Origin: Sciurus carolinensis
Lineage: Eukaryota > Chordata > Mammalia > Rodentia > Sciuridae
NCBI RefSeq assembly: GCF_902686445.1
Contig: NC_062227.1
Location: forward strand, 27,272,777-27,336,776
Direction of reading: 5' to 3'
Length of the DNA stretch: 64,000 nt
The notes below the pieces were generated by a model. That model was not told the origin of the DNA. It ran no database searches and saw only the letters and a list, made by a program, of their open reading frames with translations. Of the stretch, positions 21,112 to 33,825 are shown piece by piece. Both the position numbers and the translations under genes were made by a program. Each line of letters begins with the position of its first letter. Within the stretch, counting starts at the first letter, position 1.

Positions 21112-21200
21112 TAGGGACTGGGACCATAGCATTGTGGTAGAGTGCTTGCCTAGCATGCCCAAGGTTCTGGATTTGTTTCCCAGAATCAAAGGAAGGAAGG
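21112..21200 (+). mobile_element. degenerate ID SINE with (GGAA)n tail, sense
   Basis: GGGACTGGGACCATAGCATT, then AGAGTGCTTGCCTAGCATGC and GTTCTGGATTTGTTTCCCAG, is a mutated ID body. A short GGAA repeat replaces the A-tail. Confidence 0.75.
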
Positions 21201-21204
21201 AAGA

Positions 21205-21960
21205 ATATGTTAAAATTTAAAAAGCTCACAGGGTTCAAATTCAAGTCATAAATGCTGATACAATATGGACAGGTGGATGGATGAATAGACACCAGCAAAA
21301 ATAAAAATACATATAAATACATATCTATACATATATAAATGTAAAAAGAAAAAAATAATGTATACCAAGATATTTTCTCCACTGGGTTGTAAGTTTTATT
21401 TTCTTCTACACAGGGAACATTTATTACTTTACTAATCAAGAAAAGGATGTGATTTTAATAGCAAGTGAAAGAGGAACATTTACTAGAGGTGCTTTGTCCA
21501 TAATTTAACCATAAGTTAAAACACAATGTTAAGAAACAAAGCAAAATTAGAACAAAGTCACTCAGAAGCATAAGCAAAAATTTATGAGGTACATAAGTTT
21601 ATTTATTAGTACATAAATTCACTTACATGGAAATATTTCAAGCATTCCTTCCCTGAGCAGTTTAATACTTTACCCCCACTGACAGTAGGAATCAGATGTC
21701 CATTTATCTCTTGATGACTAGAAATTCTTGAGAATGTCTGAATTCAACTTGGAAACTTTTGGAGGACCCTATCCTGAAGCAGCCCATAGCAATAAAGACA
21801 ACTGTAAAATTGGCAAGGTGTTGTGCAAAGTGAAACTATGCATCCCCTTGCTCAAAAATTATTAAGAATTTTAAGGTAGCTACAACACAGGTGAATCCAG
21901 CTCAGGGCCCTGGGATATAGCATGGATCTCAGATCCTGAAGCAGCCCTGGAAGAGACTAC
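21205..21960. other. unique A+T-rich sequence
   Basis: Includes an ATACAT-rich patch at about 21300-21345. The frame 21095-21439 (minus, 114 codons) overlaps the ID SINE and that low-complexity patch and is not credible as a gene. Confidence 0.45.
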
Positions 21961-21964
21961 AAGC

Positions 21965-22150
21965 TTTAGAGCAAGACAAACCTCAGTTGCAGTCTTTTTT
22001 GCCTGACTTTCCCAACTTACTCTTCTTGTCAGAGCCTCAGGTACTTCATCTGCAAATATGGAGGCAAGCTGTAGGAGTCTTCTAAGAACTGGGTAAGTAA
22101 TATTTGCAAAAGATCTGCTATAGTGCCTGGCACAGAGTGCTCAATAAATT
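21965..22150 (+). mobile_element. MIR, sense
   Basis: AGCAAGACAAACCTCAGTTG, later CCTCAGGTACTTCATCTGCA, ending GCCTGGCACAGAGTGCTCAA then TAAAT. This is the standard MIR order from body to 3' end. Confidence 0.8.
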
Positions 22151-22281
22151 AATCGTCTCTTTCCCCTTTCCTAAACATGTATTTCCTTCTTTGTATCCAA
22201 AGATGGAAAACAAGCAAGCAGCCATCTTGAAAAACCCACTTAATTCCTTAATTTACATTTTCCTTTATTTACGTATTCCTT

Positions 22282-22366
22282 ATTTTTTCACAGTGCTGGG
22301 GATTGAACCTCGTGCATGCTAGGTAAATCCTCTACTTCTGAGTTACAGCCCCAGCCCTACATTTTA
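22282..22366 (-). mobile_element. ID SINE, antisense
   Basis: CAGTGCTGGGGATTGAACCT, then CATGCTAGGTAAATCCTCTA and TTACAGCCCCAGCCCTA, is a reversed ID body. The T-rich left side (22250-22290) is the tail. Confidence 0.85.
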
Positions 22367-22369
22367 CTC

Positions 22370-22815
22370 TAAGCAAGTCCAGTTACCATTAATAAGATTT
22401 CATTAAGAGCCACAGTGTGGTTCAGTGAAATAGGATTTAAAATTAAATCCTGATCCCCCAAAAACAAATTTTTATAAAGGAAAGTGCAACAATATGTGTA
22501 TTTTTAGGTATAAAGAGGAACTCAGAATCTATTGTTCCCTCACTTCACATTTCTGGTAAATAAGGAACATAACTCTTTCACGAGATGCCATAAAGCATTT
22601 TTAATGGAACAAAATAGGATTTGAAATTTTCTTTAAAGTTGAAGATTACCTAGCAAAGGGAAAATAAATGGCTTCTCGGTAGTTTATGATACCAACTTTT
22701 TTTTTGTCTTGTTTCTGAACATACTTAGTGAAGAAGAATTTGATGAAAGTACACTTTAATATCCCAAGTTAAACCATGGCAGAAATTTATTATGAGAGGT
22801 ACATCTGCTGGTTAA
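22370..22815. other. unique sequence, no gene seen
   Basis: A+T-rich with nothing recognisable. Confidence 0.4.
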
Positions 22816-22819
22816 TGGC

Positions 22820-22995
22820 TGACTGGAGCCACTGTTCCTCAACAGTGTGTAAGAATCACTTGAGGGAGAGTGTTTAAATGACACTCCTGGCTCCACTTCT
22901 AGGTTTACAAAATCAGAGACACGAGGATGAAACCCAGAAATCTGTTTGTTAATAAGCTCCTGGTTCCTATCCACGTCAAAGTTGGACAGCCACAC
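22820..22995. mobile_element. MER5-like (hAT-Charlie) fragment
   Basis: CTCAACAGTGTGTAAGAATC, then ATGACACTCCTGGCTCCACT and CAGAAATCTGTTTGTTAATA with AGCTCCTGGTTCC, follows the internal order of MER5A-type non-autonomous hAT elements. It is an old DNA-transposon fossil. Confidence 0.55.
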
Positions 22996-22999
22996 CCAC

Positions 23000-23757
23000 G
23001 TAACTTCTTATTCATGTAAGAATGGATGAATGCCGAGTGGTTGACATGTTTGCAAATGTGTCAGGAACAAAAGTACAGCTTTCTATTTCTTTTCTTTCTC
23101 CGTCAAGGCAGTTCTCTTTCTGCCCCTAGGATTCCACTATGAGCAGGACATTGCCCACCAACATCTGACTCAAGACCCATCCTCAGTCTAAAGAAAATGA
23201 AACCTGAAAGTGACCACAGAGCTGGTATGCATGGGAAGAATTCCACACAGACTCCTTCTGACGATTTATCTCATTCTTCCCAAATGGATGCTAGACGGTC
23301 AGCAGATGTCCAGTGGGGCCAATAGCTCAAATCTGCCCCCTCTATACTTGGTTTGCTTTGAATTCTTGTGGAAAGTCAGTGTTCTGATCATCCACAAGCA
23401 TGGGCTGGAAGGTGTCTTCCAGCAATGATGTCGATCTTTTAAAACCCATTAAACCACACTTATTTATCTAAGCTTTCTGAACAAGAATACCCAGTTGCAC
23501 AATACTCAAAGTTTAGGAATAAAATCTGTGGCCATAAATTTGAGAACCACTCCCTCGTCCACATGGACACTGAGTCTGTGGTCTGTGTCTCATTATCCCA
23601 GGGCAATAAACCTGGACTTGGCAAACCATTACCTAAGGGCCCTCAGGAAACATAAATCCATGTATGTACCCATCCACATCTCCCACCTTCCTCTCTTCAA
23701 TCCTCCATTCTTCACCCCAAGAAACACCAAATGCCAGGTTCCAGATTGTAACATTAC
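23000..23757. other. unique sequence, no gene seen
   Basis: Frames at 23210-23428 and 23495-23776 (+) match no protein I know. The second one runs into the palindrome at 23758. Confidence 0.4.
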
Positions 23758-23797
23758 TTCAAATGTCATGTATTAATGTTAATACATGACATTTGAA
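23758..23797. repeat. 40-bp perfect palindrome, 19-bp arms, 2-nt centre
   Basis: TTCAAATGTCATGTATTAA at 23758-23776 is followed by TG and then the exact reverse complement TTAATACATGACATTTGAA at 23779-23797. There is no mismatch in either arm. It does not coincide with any recognised repeat and ends about 60 bp before a SINE tail. Confidence 0.97.
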
Positions 23798-23857
23798 TAT
23801 AAATTAGACCATCAGTGTTTTGTATGATTTGTATGTTTATAGAACTTCTTTGTACAC

Positions 23858-24064
23858 CTTTTTTTTTTTTTTTCTTTTTGATACCGGGGATTGAACTCAG
23901 GTGCACTTAACCACTGAGTCACATCCCCAGCCCTTTTTTGTATTTTATTTAGAAACAGGGTCCCACTGAGTACCTTAGCGCCTTGCTTTTGCTGAGGCTG
24001 GCTTTGAACTCTCAATCCTTCTGCCTTAGTCTCCTGATCCTCTGGGATTACCGCCATGCCCAGC
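23858..24064 (-). mobile_element. dimeric squirrel SINE (B1 + ID), antisense
   Basis: A T14 tail leads into GGGGATTGAACTCAGGTGCA and AGTCACATCCCCAGCCC. TTTATTTAGAAACAGGGTCC follows, then a reversed B1 half ending ACCGCCATGCCCAGC. Confidence 0.92.
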
Positions 24065-24065
24065 A

Positions 24066-27000
24066 TTGTATGCCATTTTTCAATCTGAAGAAAAGGAGAT
24101 TTTGAGGATTTAATTTGATCTGATGTATGAAGTATCTAGGCCCTAACTTCACATTTACTTTCTCAGTTACCCTGGGGGTTGTCAATCACCATTTTACAGA
24201 CACCATTAGGAGCTACAGAAAATAACAATTCATGGGTTCCTCCCCAGAATTTCAGAGTGTACTTTTTGGCCACTTGTCTCATAGTAGGCTGTTTGATGAT
24301 TTCTGTTTAAAAATAAATGTGTATAACTTCCAAAGTTCTGAAGGAGTGACATACAATGTCAGGCACTAGATCAAATCCCCTGACGCTGATTGTGCCTGCC
24401 TCAGATATTAATGTCAGGTACTTTAGTCTCTGTTTACTTTATTCTTAATTCTATGTAATACAGAATACCCTTTCTAGAAGGATATGTAAGGGATAGCAAA
24501 GATTAGATCTCATTGTAACTCTGTCAACCCCGGAGTTCTAATAATTTACTCCCCTGGAAAAGGATCACGTTATTGAAATTATGAAAATGAAAAAGGTACC
24601 TGCATCTGTTTTCTCAATAATGAGAAAAGCTCTGAGCCATGAGGACCTCATGACGTATTCCACAGCAGCTAGACCATTGCCCTCCACGTCTAGGCTGCAT
24701 TTCAACATTCCACCCATCTACACTCCCGTTAGGCAAAGTCAGCACTTCCTAAGGCTCAGGGTTCTGAAGTCCCAAGTGTTCTCCTGTATACAAGCCTGAA
24801 AGACTTCCAAAGGTCATCTAAGGGCTAGTTTACCTTTACAGAAGGCTTGGGGACCTGTATACTTGTAAATAGCTTACTCTTCCTCATATCATTTTCAAGA
24901 TTTCAGAAGTTAAATATCAATGAAAACATTGGTTTCAAACATGCCTCTTTTCCTAGAGTTGAGTACCTTTGTCAAACGGCTGTGTCACACACACAGATCA
25001 TTGGGAACTTTTCACCTAATCCTTTTTCTTAATATATTTACATTAATTATTCATTTCAATGATGAACTACTAAAAGGACAAAAGCTGATTCTCTAACTAC
25101 GAGTAGCATAGAGTGAAGGTAATTCATTCATAAGTTAATTCAACTAGTATTTTCTGGATACTTGCTCTGAACAGAACCAGTCCCTGCCCTTGTGAAGTGT
25201 GGGAGGACAGTTTCATATAAATGACATTTAAATCAAGGTACAAAACTTTAGTAATGATGTCTCCAAGTATAGCATGCAATCCCTTTATTTTCCAAAACTG
25301 AGCTCTTTCTTATTAGGATTTTATCTTCTGTTTTTTCCTACTTAGTTTTATGAATTCCTCATTATTCACCAATTCCATACATGAAAATACAGTTTGAGCA
25401 CTTACAAAGTTTAGATTCAGTTTTGAATGCCTTGGTAAATGAAGGTTTTATTGTATCTTTGTTAATTATCAGTTCTACCAACTATAGTGCATTCTTTCCC
25501 TTTTGTAAAAAATTTTTTAAACAAAGTATATGGTACATTTCTGAGGAGTCATGAAAAATATAGCCTATTTTACAGAAGCTATTCTGAGCTGAGAACCAAA
25601 AAAATAAATAAAATAATAATGGAGTTCCTGTCCTTTCTTCTGTACTTACAAATCATTTGGTGTCACCAAAATGAGTTGTACATTTATTTTTGAGGAAATT
25701 CTGGAGGGTGAAAAGTAATGAAAGGGGAAGGAAAATAGAAAATAGAGAATCACCAGAGAACAACAGTCTTGGAAATTCAACAGGCAGAGATACAGCCTAA
25801 GAAAGAATATGAATAAAATGGAGAGTTAGCTTTGGAAAGAACCCAAGAGCTGTGGTGGGTTCAGGAATATCAATAAGCTCCATTATTAGATTTAGAACAA
25901 AAGACTCCAATTAAAAAAAAAAGCCTTAGATTATTCCTTAAATAATCAACACATGTCTTGTAAAGCATTACAAACTCATGTTGCATTTAAATACAACTAA
26001 ACAAAGAATAACTCTATAATGAGAAACAGTGTTTGACTTGTTGTCTGAAAGAAATATCAAGTTGAATCCATTGTTGTCTCACATAGCATTATTATTACAA
26101 ATACTTACATTCTAGATAATTATATAGCATTCTATGCTGGATGTTGTTTTCTATCCTAATGAGGCCAAAGAAAACAAGCTGTCTCCATGGGTGTGCTTAA
26201 TGAGGTCCTTGTCACTCATTCTTTACATATTTCAGGAAAAAGATACCTATGACTTAAGTAATCACAACAATTGGGGGCTCAGCCTTATTTTTTCCCTTGT
26301 AAATATAGCCATAAGGAAAAACAGATGCCTTCGAAATGGTTAAAATTGCTAAAATCTTTTCTTGTTATTAAGGATTCCAATTGGTTGAGCATTTTTTAAA
26401 TTGCTGTTTGCTAAGAAGAAAAAGAAGAAAAAGTATTTTTATTTGTTTTAAGAAGAGATTTCTTTTTTACAGTAGAGAAAGGTTGATCCACTCATAGCTC
26501 AGAAGATTGGAAGTAGCAATCATTAAAATGTTTGAAGATTTCTTGTTCTTACTCACCAGCACCATATGGTTTTGGAAAAAGAAATCGTATCTGGAGAAAT
26601 GATTGTCACTGATATTTTTTTTAAGTGTAATGATGCTGAGAAAGCTGTTTAATGTCAAGCGGCTGCCCCCACAAAGTCAACAAGAGGAAAATTCCCATTG
26701 GTCAATTTTGGTGATTCTCAAATGGAAAAAGTTTATGTCATTTCTCTGTCAAGAAAACTAATGAGACTAAAGATTTGACCTTCAAAAGGTTAGATTAATG
26801 GAAAAAACCAGAAAAACATTCTAAGCCAGAAAACCAAGTTTCCTTAGGAGAAACCGGAAGTTTTATTCTTCTGATTTGTTCTGTGTATGTTAGGAGTGGT
26901 AATTCATCCATTTATTCAGTAAGCATTTTCTGAGGGCCAGCTATTTGCCAGTAGGAGATGTACTCTTTCCACACTGAAAACTTGCACTTAAAATTTGAGA

Positions 27001-28016
27001 ATATGACTAGTCCTTTTATGAGGTTTTCAGAAAATTATATGTTGCATTTGTTTAGTTAGGAGTTAATGATACAGATTGAGCTTGGTGATCACATATTTGC
27101 TGTGATTTGACATTTTCAATAGAATGTTTTTAAAATCTCCTCAACCTCTGGTAAAGAAGACATTTAGATTTAGTATGATAATAGAAGCCACTGAACCATG
27201 TTTAAATCATATATATTAACTTCTTTAAAAAAAAATTCTGACAATTGTTTTCTAGAATTAAAACTAACACAAAAAACAAAATAAAAACTAACACTAAAAT
27301 GTTTCTGAAGGTCATGCTTAAATTATAGAGATTACTGAGATTTAAGAAAAATTTAGTTCTAGGAGAGCAGATCCTTCCTTCAAAATAGAGCAAACAGCCA
27401 CTTTTATGAAAATTCAAGTGACAGAAGCTTGCTGTACCACTTTGAGTCCTAAGATACTAGATAATTGACACGGTGTGTGTCTGAGTGGTGTATACGAGTG
27501 AGGAAGAAACTTATAAATAATACATCCATCCAATAACTAACCAAAAAATATTTGCCAAAGCAGGAAAAGGTGAATCTGCTTACCCCAGTTGAAGTAGTTA
27601 TTAGAACTAGGTCTCGAATCTTTATCTATTGCCTCCTAGTTCAAATGTCTTTGTTTTACATGAATTTTTCTCATCGTTGCAAACATCTTTAGTATATAAA
27701 TACTTGAAGCTTTATAAAGCATTAGTTGTAGCAAAAAGGTGAATTTTACTTGCTTTCTTCCTATAAATGCTATCATCTCATGAATCAGTTTAAAAAATGT
27801 TCATCAATACCTTCACCTTGATGTTATGTTTTCTGTTGAAGACCTTGACCCCATTTCATTCTTTCTTCCTTCAATTTTATCTCTGAAAAAGTTCTACTAG
27901 ATTAGTTGTTTTGTGGTGTTTAAATTATCAACATTTAAGTTGTGGACTAAGACGATCTTGGCTATGAATAATCTGAATTTTCTCAACTTATCTGTTTAAG
28001 GAATCCAAAGCAGAAT
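24066..28016. other. largely unique 4-kb block
   Basis: The longest repeat-poor stretch in the window. Short L2-like tails may lie at 25125-25235 (CTGGATACTTGCTCTGAAC) and 26905-26965 (CATCCATTTATTCAGTAAGC). No open frame exceeds 75 codons, and I see no exon with convincing splice sites. It could hold conserved non-coding elements, which only an alignment would show. Confidence 0.45.
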
Positions 28017-28030
28017 GATTGTTCATTTCT
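28017..28030. repeat. target-site duplication of the full-length L1, left copy
   Basis: GATTGTTCATTTCT, identical over 14 bp to 34137-34150. Confidence 0.97.
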
Positions 28031-28244
28031 TTTTTTTTTTTTAATTTTTATTGTAGACAAATGGAATACATGTTGTTTCTGTTTGTACATGCAGTAACAG
28101 CGTACCATTTGCATAATCATACATTTACATAGGGTAATGATGTTTGATTCATTCTGTTATTTTTTCCTTCCCTCCCACCCCTCTTTTCCCTCTATACAGT
28201 CCTTCCTTCCTCATTCTTGCCCCCCAACCCCCCATTATGTGTCA

Positions 28245-31200
28245 TCATCCACTTATCAGCGAGATCATTCGTCCTTTGGTTTTTTTGAGATTGGCTTATC
28301 TCACTTAGCATGATATTCTCCAATTTCATCCATTTGCCTGCAAATGCCATAATTTTATTATTCTTTATAGCTGAGTAATATTAGATTGTATATATATACC
28401 ACAGTTTCTTTATCCATTCATCCACTGAAGGACATCTAGGTTGGTTCCACAATCTGGCTATTGTGAACTGAGCAGCTATGAACATTGATGTGGCTGTATC
28501 TCTGTAGTATGCTGATTTTAAGTCTTTTGGGTATAGGCCAAGGAGTGGGATAGCTGGGTCAAATGGTGGTTCCATTCCAAGTTTTCTAAGGAATCTCCAC
28601 ACTGCTTTCCAGAGTGAATGCACTAATTTGTAGCCCCACCAGCAATGTATGAGTGTACTGTTTTCCCCACATCCTCTCCAACAACTACTGTTGCTTGTAT
28701 TCTTGATAATTGCCATTCTAATTGGGGTGAGATGGAATCTTAGTGTAGTTTTGATTTGCATTTCTCTTATTACTAAAGATGGTGAACATATTTTCATATG
28801 TTTATTGATTGCTTGTAGATCTTCTGTGAAGTGTCTGTTCATATCCTTAACCCATTTGTTGATTGGGTTATTTGTATTCTTTATGTAAGTTTTTTGAATT
28901 CTTCATATATTCTGGAAATTAGTGCTCTATCTGAAGTATGAGTGGCAAAGATATTCTCCCACTCTCTAGGCTCTCTCTTCGCATTGCTGATAGTTTCCTT
29001 TGCTGAGAGAAAGCTATTTAGTTTGAATTGTCCCAGTTATTGATTCTTGCTTTTATTTCTTATGCTACGGGAGTCCTGTTAAAGAAGTCTGATACTAAGT
29101 CAACAAGTTGAAGATTTGGACCTACTTTTTCTTCTATAAGATGCAGGGTCTCTGGTCTGATTTCAAGGTCCTTGATCCATTGTGAGTTGATTTTTGTGCA
29201 GGGTGAGAGATAGGGGTTTAGTTTCATTCTGTTGTATATGGATTTCCAGTTTTCCCAGCACCATTTGTTGAAGAGGCTATCTTTTCTCCATTGCATATTT
29301 TTGGCACCTTTGTCTAGTATGAGAAAATTGTATTTATTTGTGTTTGTGTCTGTGTCCTCTTTTCTGTACCATTGATCTACCTGTCTATTTTGGTGCCATT
29401 ACCATGCCGTTATTGTTACTATTGCTTTGTAGTATAGTTGCAGTTCTGGTATTGCGATACCCCCTGTTTCATTCTTCCTGCTAAGGATTGCTTTAGCTAT
29501 TCTGGGTTTCTTATTCTTCCAGATGAATTTCATGATTGCTTGCTCTCTTTCTGTTAGGTACATCATTGAGATTTTAATTGGAATTGCATTGAATCTGTAT
29601 AGCACTTTTGGTAGTATGGCCATTTTGACCATATTAATTCTGCCTATCCAAGAACATGGGAGATCTTTCCATCTTCTAAGGTCTTCCTCAATTTCTTTCT
29701 TCAATGTTTTGTAGTTTTCATTGTAGAGATCTTTTACCTCTTTGGTTAGATTGATTCCCAAGTATATATTTTTTTGAGACTATTGCAAATGGAGTTGTTT
29801 TCCTCATTTCCCTTTCAGATATTTCATCACTTGCGTATAAAAATGCTTTAGATTTATGCGTGTTGATTTTATAGCCTGCTATTTTGCTGAATTCATTGAT
29901 GAGATCTAGAAGTTTTCAGGAGGAGTTTTTTGGATCCTCTAAATCTAGACTCATGTCATCAGCAAATAGGGACAGCTTAAGTTCTTCTTTTCCTATTCAT
30001 ATCCCTTTAATTTCTTTAGTCTGTCTAATTGCTCTGGCTAGATTTTCGAGGACAGTGTTGAATAGAAGTTGTGAAAGAGGACATCCCTGTCTTGTTCCCG
30101 TTTTTAAAGGGAATGCTTTCAGTTTTTCTCCATTAAGAATGATGTTGGCCATGGGCTTAGCATAAATAGCCTTTACAATGTTCAGGTATGTTCCTACTAT
30201 CCCTATTATTTCTAGTGTTTTGAGCATGAAGGGGTGTTGTATTTTGTCGAACACTTTTTCTGCATAAATTGATATAACCATATGATTCTTATCCTTAAGT
30301 GTATTGACATGATGGATTACGTTTATTGATTTACGGATGTTAAACCATCCTTGCATTCCAGGGATGAACCCCACTTGATCGTGGTGCATGATTTTCTTAA
30401 TGTGTTTTTTGATACGGTTTGCCAATATTGTGTTAAGTATCTTTGCATCTATATTCATCAAGGATATTGGTCTAAAATTTTCTTTCCTTGATGTGTCTTT
30501 TCCTGGTTTGGGTATGAGGGTGATATTAGCTTCATAGAATGAGTTTGGTAGGGTACCCTCCTTTTCTATTTCCTGGAATAGTTTGAGAAGTATTGGAATG
30601 AGTTCATCTTTGAAGGTCTTGTAGAACTCGACTGAGAATCTGTCTGTTCCTGGGCTTGTCTTGGATGGTAGGTTTGTAATGGCTTCTTCTATTTCATTGC
30701 TTGATATTGATCTGTTTAAATTGTGTATGTCTTCCTGGTTCAGTTTGGGAGGAGCATATGTCTCTAGAAATTTGTCAATGTCTTCAGTAGTTTCTACTTT
30801 GTTGGAATACAGATTTTTGAAGTAACTTTTCATTATGTTCTGTATCTCAGTGGTGTCTGTTGTGATATTTCCTTTTTCATCACAAATTTTAGTAATTTGA
30901 GTTTTCTCTCTCCTTCTCTTTGTTAGTGGACTAAGGGTTTGTCTATTTTGTTTCCTTTCTCAAAGAACCAACTTTTTGTTTTATAATTTTTTGAATTGTT
31001 TCTTTTGTTTCCATTTCATTGATTTCAGCTCTGATTTTAATTATTTCCTGTCTTCTACTATTTTGCTGTTATTCTGTTCTTTTTCTAGGGCTTTGAGCTG
31101 TAATGTTAGGTCATCTAGTTGTTGACTTTTCATTATTTTCTGGAAGCACTCTATGCAATGAATTTTCCTCTTAGTACTGCTTTCATAGTGTTCCAGAAAT

Positions 31201-32052
31201 TTTGATATGTTGTATTGTCGTTCTCATTGACCTCTAAGAATTTTTTTATCTCCTCCCTGATGTTTTCTGTTATCCATGTTTCATTCAATAACATATTATT
31301 TAGTCTCCAGGTATTGGAGTACTTTGTTTTTTATTTTGTCATTGATTTCTACTCTCAGTCCATTATGATCTAATAGAACACAAGGTGTATCTCAATTTTT
31401 TTGCATTTCCTATGGGCTGCTTTGTGGCATAACATATGGTCTATTTTTGAGAAGGTTCCATGTGCTGCTGAGAAGAAAGTGAATCTGCTCGTTGATGGAT
31501 GGAATATTCTATATATGTCTATTAAGTCTAGGTTATTGATTGTGTTATTGAGCACTATGGTTTTCTTTGGTTGGTTTTTGTTTGGAAGATCTATCTAGTG
31601 GTGACAGCGGTGCGTTAAAGTCACCCAGAATTATTGTGTTGTGGTCTATTTGATTCCTGAAATTGAGAAGGATTTTTTCGATGTACAGGGATGCACCATT
31701 GTTTGGGACATAGATATTTACTATTGTTATGTCTTCCTGATTTATGGTTCCCTTAAGCAGTATTAAATGTCCTTCTTTATCCCTTCTGACTAACTTTGGT
31801 TTGAACCACTTTATCTGATATAAGGATGGAAACCCCGGCTTTTTTACTGAGTCCATGTGTGTGGTAGGTTTTTTCCCATTCTTTCACCTTTAGTCTGTGG
31901 ATGTCTTTTTCTATGAGATGAGTCTCTTGCAGGCAGCATATTGTTGGGTCTTTCTTTTTAATCCATTCTGCCAGTCTATGTCTTTTGATTGATGAGTTTA
32001 GGCCATTAACGTTCTGGGTTATTATTGAGATATGATTTGTATTCCCAGTCAT
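28245..32052 (-). pseudogene. L1 ORF2 (pseudogene): L1 ORF2 relic (endonuclease, reverse transcriptase, C-terminal domain)
   Basis: ORF2 starts at 32052, about 20 bp after the ORF1 stop. The first segment (to 31777) has the endonuclease start, with TQNVNGLNSS and the catalytic-site text CCLQETHL. A second frame (31856-31545) has IVNIYVPNNGAS and LGDFNAPLSPLDR. A third (31555-31370) has SKIDHMLCHK. The reverse transcriptase is open from 30833 to 29997 and includes the [20 protein letters not shown] region and a [12 protein letters not shown] motif. Motif A reads [12 protein letters not shown], with Tyr (codon 30264-30266) where the catalytic Asp belongs. A TGA at about 29997-29999 follows, and the FADD motif B-C box is still readable at 29955-29966. 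The C-terminal part (28842-28381) keeps the [17 protein letters not shown] cysteine-rich region before a frameshift. Normal ORF2p is about 1,275 residues. At least five disruptions make this non-functional. Confidence 0.95.
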
Positions 32053-32071
32053 TTGGGCTAATTTTTCATTT

Positions 32072-33129
32072 TTAATTTGGCTTGGTTTTTCCTTTGAGTG
32101 GTTTTTCTCTAAGGTAGTTCCTCCTTTGCTGACCTACATAGTTGTTTTTCATTTCCTCCTCATGGAATATTTTGTTGAAAATATTCTGTAGCACAGGCTT
32201 TCTATTTGTAAATTCTTTTAACTTTTGTTTATCATGGAAGGATTTTATTTCATCTTCAAATCTGAAGGTTAGTTTAGCTGGGTATAGGATTCTTGATTGG
32301 CAACCACATTCTTTCAGAGCTTGAAATATGTTGTTCCAGGCCTTTCTAGCTTTTAGAGTCTGGGTTGAGAAGTCTGCTGATATCCGTTTTGGTCTCCCCC
32401 TGTATGTAATCTGATGCTTTTCTCTCGTGGCCTTCAAAATCCTATCTTTATTTTGAATGTTAAGCATTTTCATTATAATGTGCCTTTGTGTGGATCTGTT
32501 GTGATTTTGTGCATTTGGTGTTTTGTAAGTCTCTTGTATTTGATTTTCCATTTCATTCTTCAGGTTTGGGAAATTTTCTGATATTATTTCATTGAATAAG
32601 TTGTTCATTCCTTTGGTTTGTATCTCTGTGCCTTCCTCAATCCCAATAATTCTTAAATTTGGTCTTTTCATAATGTCTCACAGTTCTTGGAGATTCTGTT
32701 CATGATTTCTTACCATCTTCTCTGTTTGTGCAACTTTATTTTCAAGACTAAATATTTTGTCTTCATTGTCTGAGGTTCTGTCTTCCAAGTGGTCTAGTCT
32801 TTTGGTGATGCTTTCCATTGAGTTTTTTATTTGGTTTATTGTTTCCTCCATTTCAAGGATTTCCGTTTGGTTTTTTTTTGAGAATCTCTATCTCTTTGTT
32901 GAAATGATCTTTTGCTTCCTGCAGTTGCTCTTTCAGCTTATTGGTATTATCATTCATTGCCTGCATTTACTCTCTTATCTCATCCTTTGCTTCACAAATC
33001 AGCTTAATCATGTATAATCTGAAGTCCTTTTCTGACATTTCTTCTACCATACTGTCATTGGATTCTATTAATATAGAATCTAGATTTGTTTGGATCATTT
33101 TCTTCCCTTGTTTTTTTCATGTTGTTCAT
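32072..33129 (-). pseudogene. L1 ORF1 (pseudogene): L1 ORF1 relic (RNA-binding chaperone)
   Basis: The C-terminal 199 codons (32671-32072) are open and carry the RNA-recognition and C-terminal domains: KRPNLRIIGIEEG, then ENFPNL, then the STQRHIIMKM and SRILYPAKLTF segments conserved in L1 ORF1p. Upstream, the same coding text is traceable through a coiled-coil region, for example LKEQLQEAKDHFNKEIEIL. It is interrupted by a TGA at 32678-32680 in an EL-stop-DIMKRP context where other L1s have Arg, which fits CGA to TGA decay. A TAA lies at 32967-32969, and a frameshift is associated with the nine-base T-run 32871-32879. The original start is uncertain; an ATG at 33127-33129 is the best candidate I see. 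Confidence 0.93.
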
Positions 33130-33760
33130 ATATCGTCCCTTCTAGCAGTATTGCAGATTCCCCCTATAGGCTTATAGTGGCCCTATAGGTTTCCAAAACC
33201 TTTTCTTTAAGGGGAGATCAATATTAGCAGTGCCCAATTCAGACACTACGCAATCCTAGACCAAATAGCCCCTATGAGGACAATAACAAAATTGTCATAA
33301 TAAACAGAATGAGTTCAAATATTATCTTTAGTAAAACAAACAGATTTGCAATAAAGTCTGCAGTTTCTAATGGAGGACAAAGAGGATGCAGGGGGTGTAG
33401 AATGTGGCTGTTAATGGGATAAGAAAAGAATATACAGAAGTTCTAGATAATAGAAGGGGTGAGAGTGTCATCAAAAGAAATTGGATGTTAGCATGCAAAA
33501 AAGGGAGAAAGAGACTCTGAGGGAATAGGTAAACAAAAGGAAAAGAGAGCAAGAAAAGTAAAGAAATAAAAACTTAAAATTTTTCAATAAGGAGAAAAAA
33601 GAAAATCTACAGTATAACAGTCATATAGTAATGAAATCTCCCGGTGTTCAGTAGCCTGATGCATGGGAGGTACCTGACAATGAGCTTCAAGCCTCCAGCA
33701 GGCGTCTCAGGATGGGATTTGCCCCACCTAAAGATCGGAGCTATGGCTTCCAGGATTATC

Positions 33761-33772
33761 CAAGATGGCTGC
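33761..33772. promoter_or_regulatory. YY1-type motif CAAGATGGCTGC
   Basis: Matches the YY1 core AAGATGGC. It sits inside the L1 leader between the monomers and ORF1, on the strand opposite to L1 transcription. Confidence 0.55.
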
Positions 33773-33825
33773 TCTGGCTTCCAAATGGGGAGCAGCAGCT
33801 CAGGGTGTGAACGTGGTCAACTGGA

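Noticed and set aside
21095..21439. 114-codon minus-strand frame
   Set aside because: It overlaps an ID SINE and an ATACAT-rich patch, so its composition explains the openness.
28649..33177. several + strand open frames over the L1
   Set aside because: They are antisense shadows of L1 ORF1 and ORF2, open because of the biased base use of the real frames.
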